Positions 8,001 to 8,831 of a stretch of DNA of 8,831 nucleotides are shown piece after piece. The position numbers and the translations under genes are program-made. The stretch's first letter is position 1; the number at the start of each line of letters is the position of its first letter. The notes beneath the pieces were generated by a model. That model made no database searches. It was not told where the DNA came from and saw only the letters and a program-made list of their open reading frames with translations. The DNA is from CAZGSG01 sp964528095. GTDB taxonomy: Bacteria > Bacteroidota > Bacteroidia > Chitinophagales > Chitinophagaceae. The stretch lies in the NCBI GenBank assembly GCA_964528095.1, contig CAZGSG010000247.1, positions 1-8,831 of the forward strand, read 5' to 3'.

Positions 8001-8549
8001 TATATTGATCACGCCGCTGGTCGTGATCTTAACTATCTGCGCCTGATAACCTACACTTGTTACCATCAGCATAGATTTTTCACTTGCTGCCTGTATAAGA
8101 AAAGTTCCATCCGCTGCTGTAGCAGTGGAGTTGTTACTGCCCCGGACAGACACTGTAGCGCCTGCTACCGGATCTCCTTTTTCATTCGTCACCTTTCCTG
8201 TTACCTCAATTGGGTTTTCGCCCGCTTCCTTTGAATCGGTATTTTTTTTGGGAGCCACAATAATATAATTCCGCTCTCTATCAAAAGAAAGCGGCTGATC
8301 TTGCGATATCAAGCTCAATACCTTTTCAATTTTGGCATTGGCTACCTCAATACTGATTTTAGAATTTTCAATCAAAGCGGGGGAGTATATGAATTTATAA
8401 TCCGATTGTTTTTCTATCTCGTTGAATACCTTTTCAAGTGGCGCATTTTTAAAAGACAAATTGATGTTCTGAGCGTGAGCCATTAACGGTTGTGCCATTG
8501 AAGCTGCACAAATGAATAAATGAAGGGATAGCAGTGTAAACTTTTTCAT
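5067..8549 (-). CDS. SusC/RagA-family TonB-dependent outer-membrane transporter with STN domain
   Basis: 1160 residues, full length for the family. Residues 1-27 are a signal peptide (MKKFTLLSLHLFICAASMAQ onward). Residues 30-99 are an STN (secretin/TonB short N-terminal) domain, FKNAPLEKVFNEIEKQSDYKF. Residues 114-186 are a carboxypeptidase-regulatory-like domain (VTGKVTNEKGDPVAGATV, then TSVGYQ). A TonB-box-like KEVIVSTGYQ lies at 193-202. The plug covers 203-327, with RIQIRGVSTI, NPLIVVDGFPY and the SusC signature at 299-327 in the variant form ASIWGAQAGNGVIVITTK. Residues about 355-440 include a helical segment ending NEQFSISISGG, and the rest is the 22-strand barrel, ending LGINIVL. It imports substrate using TonB-ExbBD energy together with the adjacent SusD. 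The STN domain suggests contact with a FecR-type anti-sigma factor and so substrate-induced, ECF-sigma control. It is the first gene of the operon. No internal stop or frameshift is seen. Confidence 0.95.
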   Translation of the reverse strand: MKKFTLLSLHLFICAASMAQPLMAHAQNINLSFKNAPLEKVFNEIEKQSDYKFIYSPALIENSKISIEVANAKIEKVLSLISQDQPLSFDRERNYIIVAPKKNTDSKEAGENPIEVTGKVTNEKGDPVAGATVSVRGSNNSTATAADGTFLIQAASEKSMLMVTSVGYQAQIVKITTSGVINIKLTVTAQEMKEVIVSTGYQDMAQDKTTGSYVKIDNKLFNRKVSANVLDRLYDVTSGLQNLQPGVGGGNRIQIRGVSTINANTNPLIVVDGFPYTENAGLTTSFDINKLNPNDVESITVLKDAAAASIWGAQAGNGVIVITTKKGKFKQPLSIQINMNVTGGEKPNLFKLPVMTPKEVVDLQQKLFGDSIYNAYDDIYPIFGILPALPEVVELLLAARKGKITKKEAQEKISLLSNNDTRDDIKKYLLRNSINEQFSISISGGSDKANHYASFGFDNIKPNAINHNSNRFTSRLESTFRPIKTLIINGYITFSQSKNQTNEINYSKYVTSFSYSRLVDDKGNPIPVPALYRMPYVDTAKYPALLDWHLNPIEELNHNSATSNNTDIRAGGMIQYTIVPGLTAEAKYQYMRIFAEDIKENGIESFYTRDLINKYMYRSMGNDSFPIPKGSIIDKSSYPKISWNFRAQLNYSRQINKHEFNLLAGLETSESRSNYSNERIYGYNPNTGTYATQINYVRRYPIRPSIFTTDQIPQSSSGLIGETTSRIRSIYSNGSYIYDNKYIFSISARQDGANLFGVKTNQKFQPLWSTGISWLLSNENFYKCSWLPMINLKMTYGYSGNMKSNATVLPIISYLGNDFLTGLLSAQSLSAPKPKLRWEPVKIINWVIKFELLKNRLNGSIDYYIKNGLDLFGPIENDPTSGIGQYTGNYASIKGSGWDINLNSNIKIGSLTWGSNLLININKNKVTKFETAPTALSLITGAPITGNPLYSLYSIPWANLNPENGDPQGYIDGKPSSDYSALSLLKLKASDLRFHGSSSPTFFGSFRNSLNWRNLEFSCNITWQAGYYFRRSSINYSYLFSAIGPGHSDYGNRWINKGDELHTQVPSLPKYANNDRDMFYKYSSILVEKGDNVRVSDAGLSYSLPRQITSKLSIQSISIYSYIGNLNLLLWTANKNSIDPMFIDGIPNPKTISLGINIVL

Positions 8550-8715
8550 TGCAAGTAGTTTTGGGGGAAACTTTCGTATGCAAGTCCGTCTACGCGGTGA
8601 AATGCCCGGGTGAAACTGATTTATCTGTTATCTGGTAGTTGCTCTTATTGATAAAGCTAAATCATAGGATTCTTGCTAACTGCAATGCCATGCTACTCGG
8701 TTTACATCGGTTCTG

Positions 8716-8768
8716 ATGCCGGAGATCTGTTAAAGCTGAGTGCTGCTTTGTATTTGTCTCTCCGGCAT
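8716..8768. repeat. Perfect 10-bp inverted repeat with 33-base loop
   Basis: ATGCCGGAGA at 8716-8725 is exactly complementary to TCTCCGGCAT at 8759-8768. It is GC-rich and abuts the next inverted repeat. There is no T-run on either side, so it is not a standard intrinsic terminator. It could be an operator-like palindrome, a leader hairpin or a dispersed palindromic repeat; its function is not known. Confidence 0.6.
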
Positions 8769-8769
8769 A

Positions 8770-8804
8770 CCCGGATCTCCATTTGAATTGCAGGAGATAC
8801 CGGG
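8770..8804. repeat. Imperfect 11-bp inverted repeat with 12-base loop
   Basis: CCCGGATCTCC at 8770-8780 pairs with GGAGATACCGGG at 8793-8804, with one bulged A at 8799. The loop is 8781-8792. One arm (GATCTCC, 8774-8780) can instead pair with GGAGATC at 8721-8727, so the two structures could compete. No T-tract follows. It may be the end of an upstream transcription unit, a regulatory site or a repeat element. Confidence 0.55.
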
Positions 8805-8831
8805 AAGCCGGAAAGACCATGATCCATTTTT

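Larger units (their letters stand above)
8550..8831 (-). other. Upstream region of the susC operon
   Basis: There are 282 bases before the susC ATG without a convincing gene, about 46% GC by hand count over 8581-8820. The operon promoter presumably lies here. The bases just upstream of the ATG lack a Shine-Dalgarno sequence, as is usual in Bacteroidota. The best Bacteroides-type -7 candidate on the minus strand is TAGCTTTA (8652-8659), one base off TAnnTTTG, with no well-spaced -33 element; if the operon uses an ECF sigma factor, that consensus would not apply anyway. The far half contains two inverted repeats, listed separately. An expected anti-sigma/ECF sigma gene pair is not within the window. 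Confidence 0.5.

Noticed and set aside
7207..8486. Plus-strand frames at 7207-7413, 7486-7791 and 8301-8486, and a minus-strand frame at 7259-7468
   Set aside because: All are contained in the susC-like gene in other frames and have no independent support.
8596..8615. Direct repeat GGTGAAA at 8596-8602 and 8609-8615
   Set aside because: Only 7 bases, two copies; expected by chance and no further support for a regulator site.
8702..8827. A 41-codon minus-strand frame starting ATG at 8827 and ending TAA at 8702-8704
   Set aside because: Short, no recognisable family, and it spans both inverted repeats; more likely chance in a regulatory region.
1..8831. tRNA, rRNA, CRISPR array, insertion sequence or phage-defence genes
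   Set aside because: None seen on reading through both strands; all protein-coding space is explained by the uptake operon and the FliH fragment.

Overview
The window looks like low-GC DNA from a Bacteroidota bacterium, probably of the Chitinophagaceae or Sphingobacteriaceae type. It carries one leftward (minus-strand) nutrient-uptake operon. The evidence is a SusC/RagA TonB-dependent transporter with an N-terminal STN domain, a SusD/RagB partner, TlpA-type thioredoxins (one with a DUF4369-like N-terminus), absence of clear Shine-Dalgarno sequences, and roughly one-third GC in the gene bodies.

Reading in the direction of transcription (right to left): 8550-8831 is a GC-richer upstream region with two adjacent inverted repeats and no convincing gene. 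5067-8549 is susC-like and 3655-5043 is susD-like. 2230-3624 is a TlpA-like thioredoxin fused to a C-terminal domain that resembles DUF3738/TIGR03435. 1038-2225 is a second, DUF4369-type TlpA-like thioredoxin. 376-1050 is the front part of an M28-type metallopeptidase (signal peptide, N-terminal region and PA-like domain) cut off before the catalytic zinc site. Gaps are 23, 30 and 4 bases, and the last pair overlaps, so the five genes are almost certainly co-transcribed.

Positions 1 to about 412 do not belong with the rest. On the same strand but in another frame they encode the N-terminal part of a flagellar FliH protein of Bacillota (Paenibacillaceae-like) type, with an acidic coiled coil and a GxxxGxxxG motif. 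Non-flagellated Bacteroidota have no use for FliH, so the junction at about 376-430 is most simply an assembly or cloning chimera. A true rearrangement would be surprising and needs read-level proof.

Functional reading (inference): SusC and SusD bind and import an oligomeric substrate across the outer membrane. There is no glycoside hydrolase or lyase in view; instead there are two exported thiol-disulfide proteins and an exported peptidase. This suits uptake and trimming of peptides or disulfide-containing protein fragments better than glycans. The STN domain of SusC suggests that expression is controlled by an ECF sigma/FecR-type anti-sigma pair, expected beyond the right edge.
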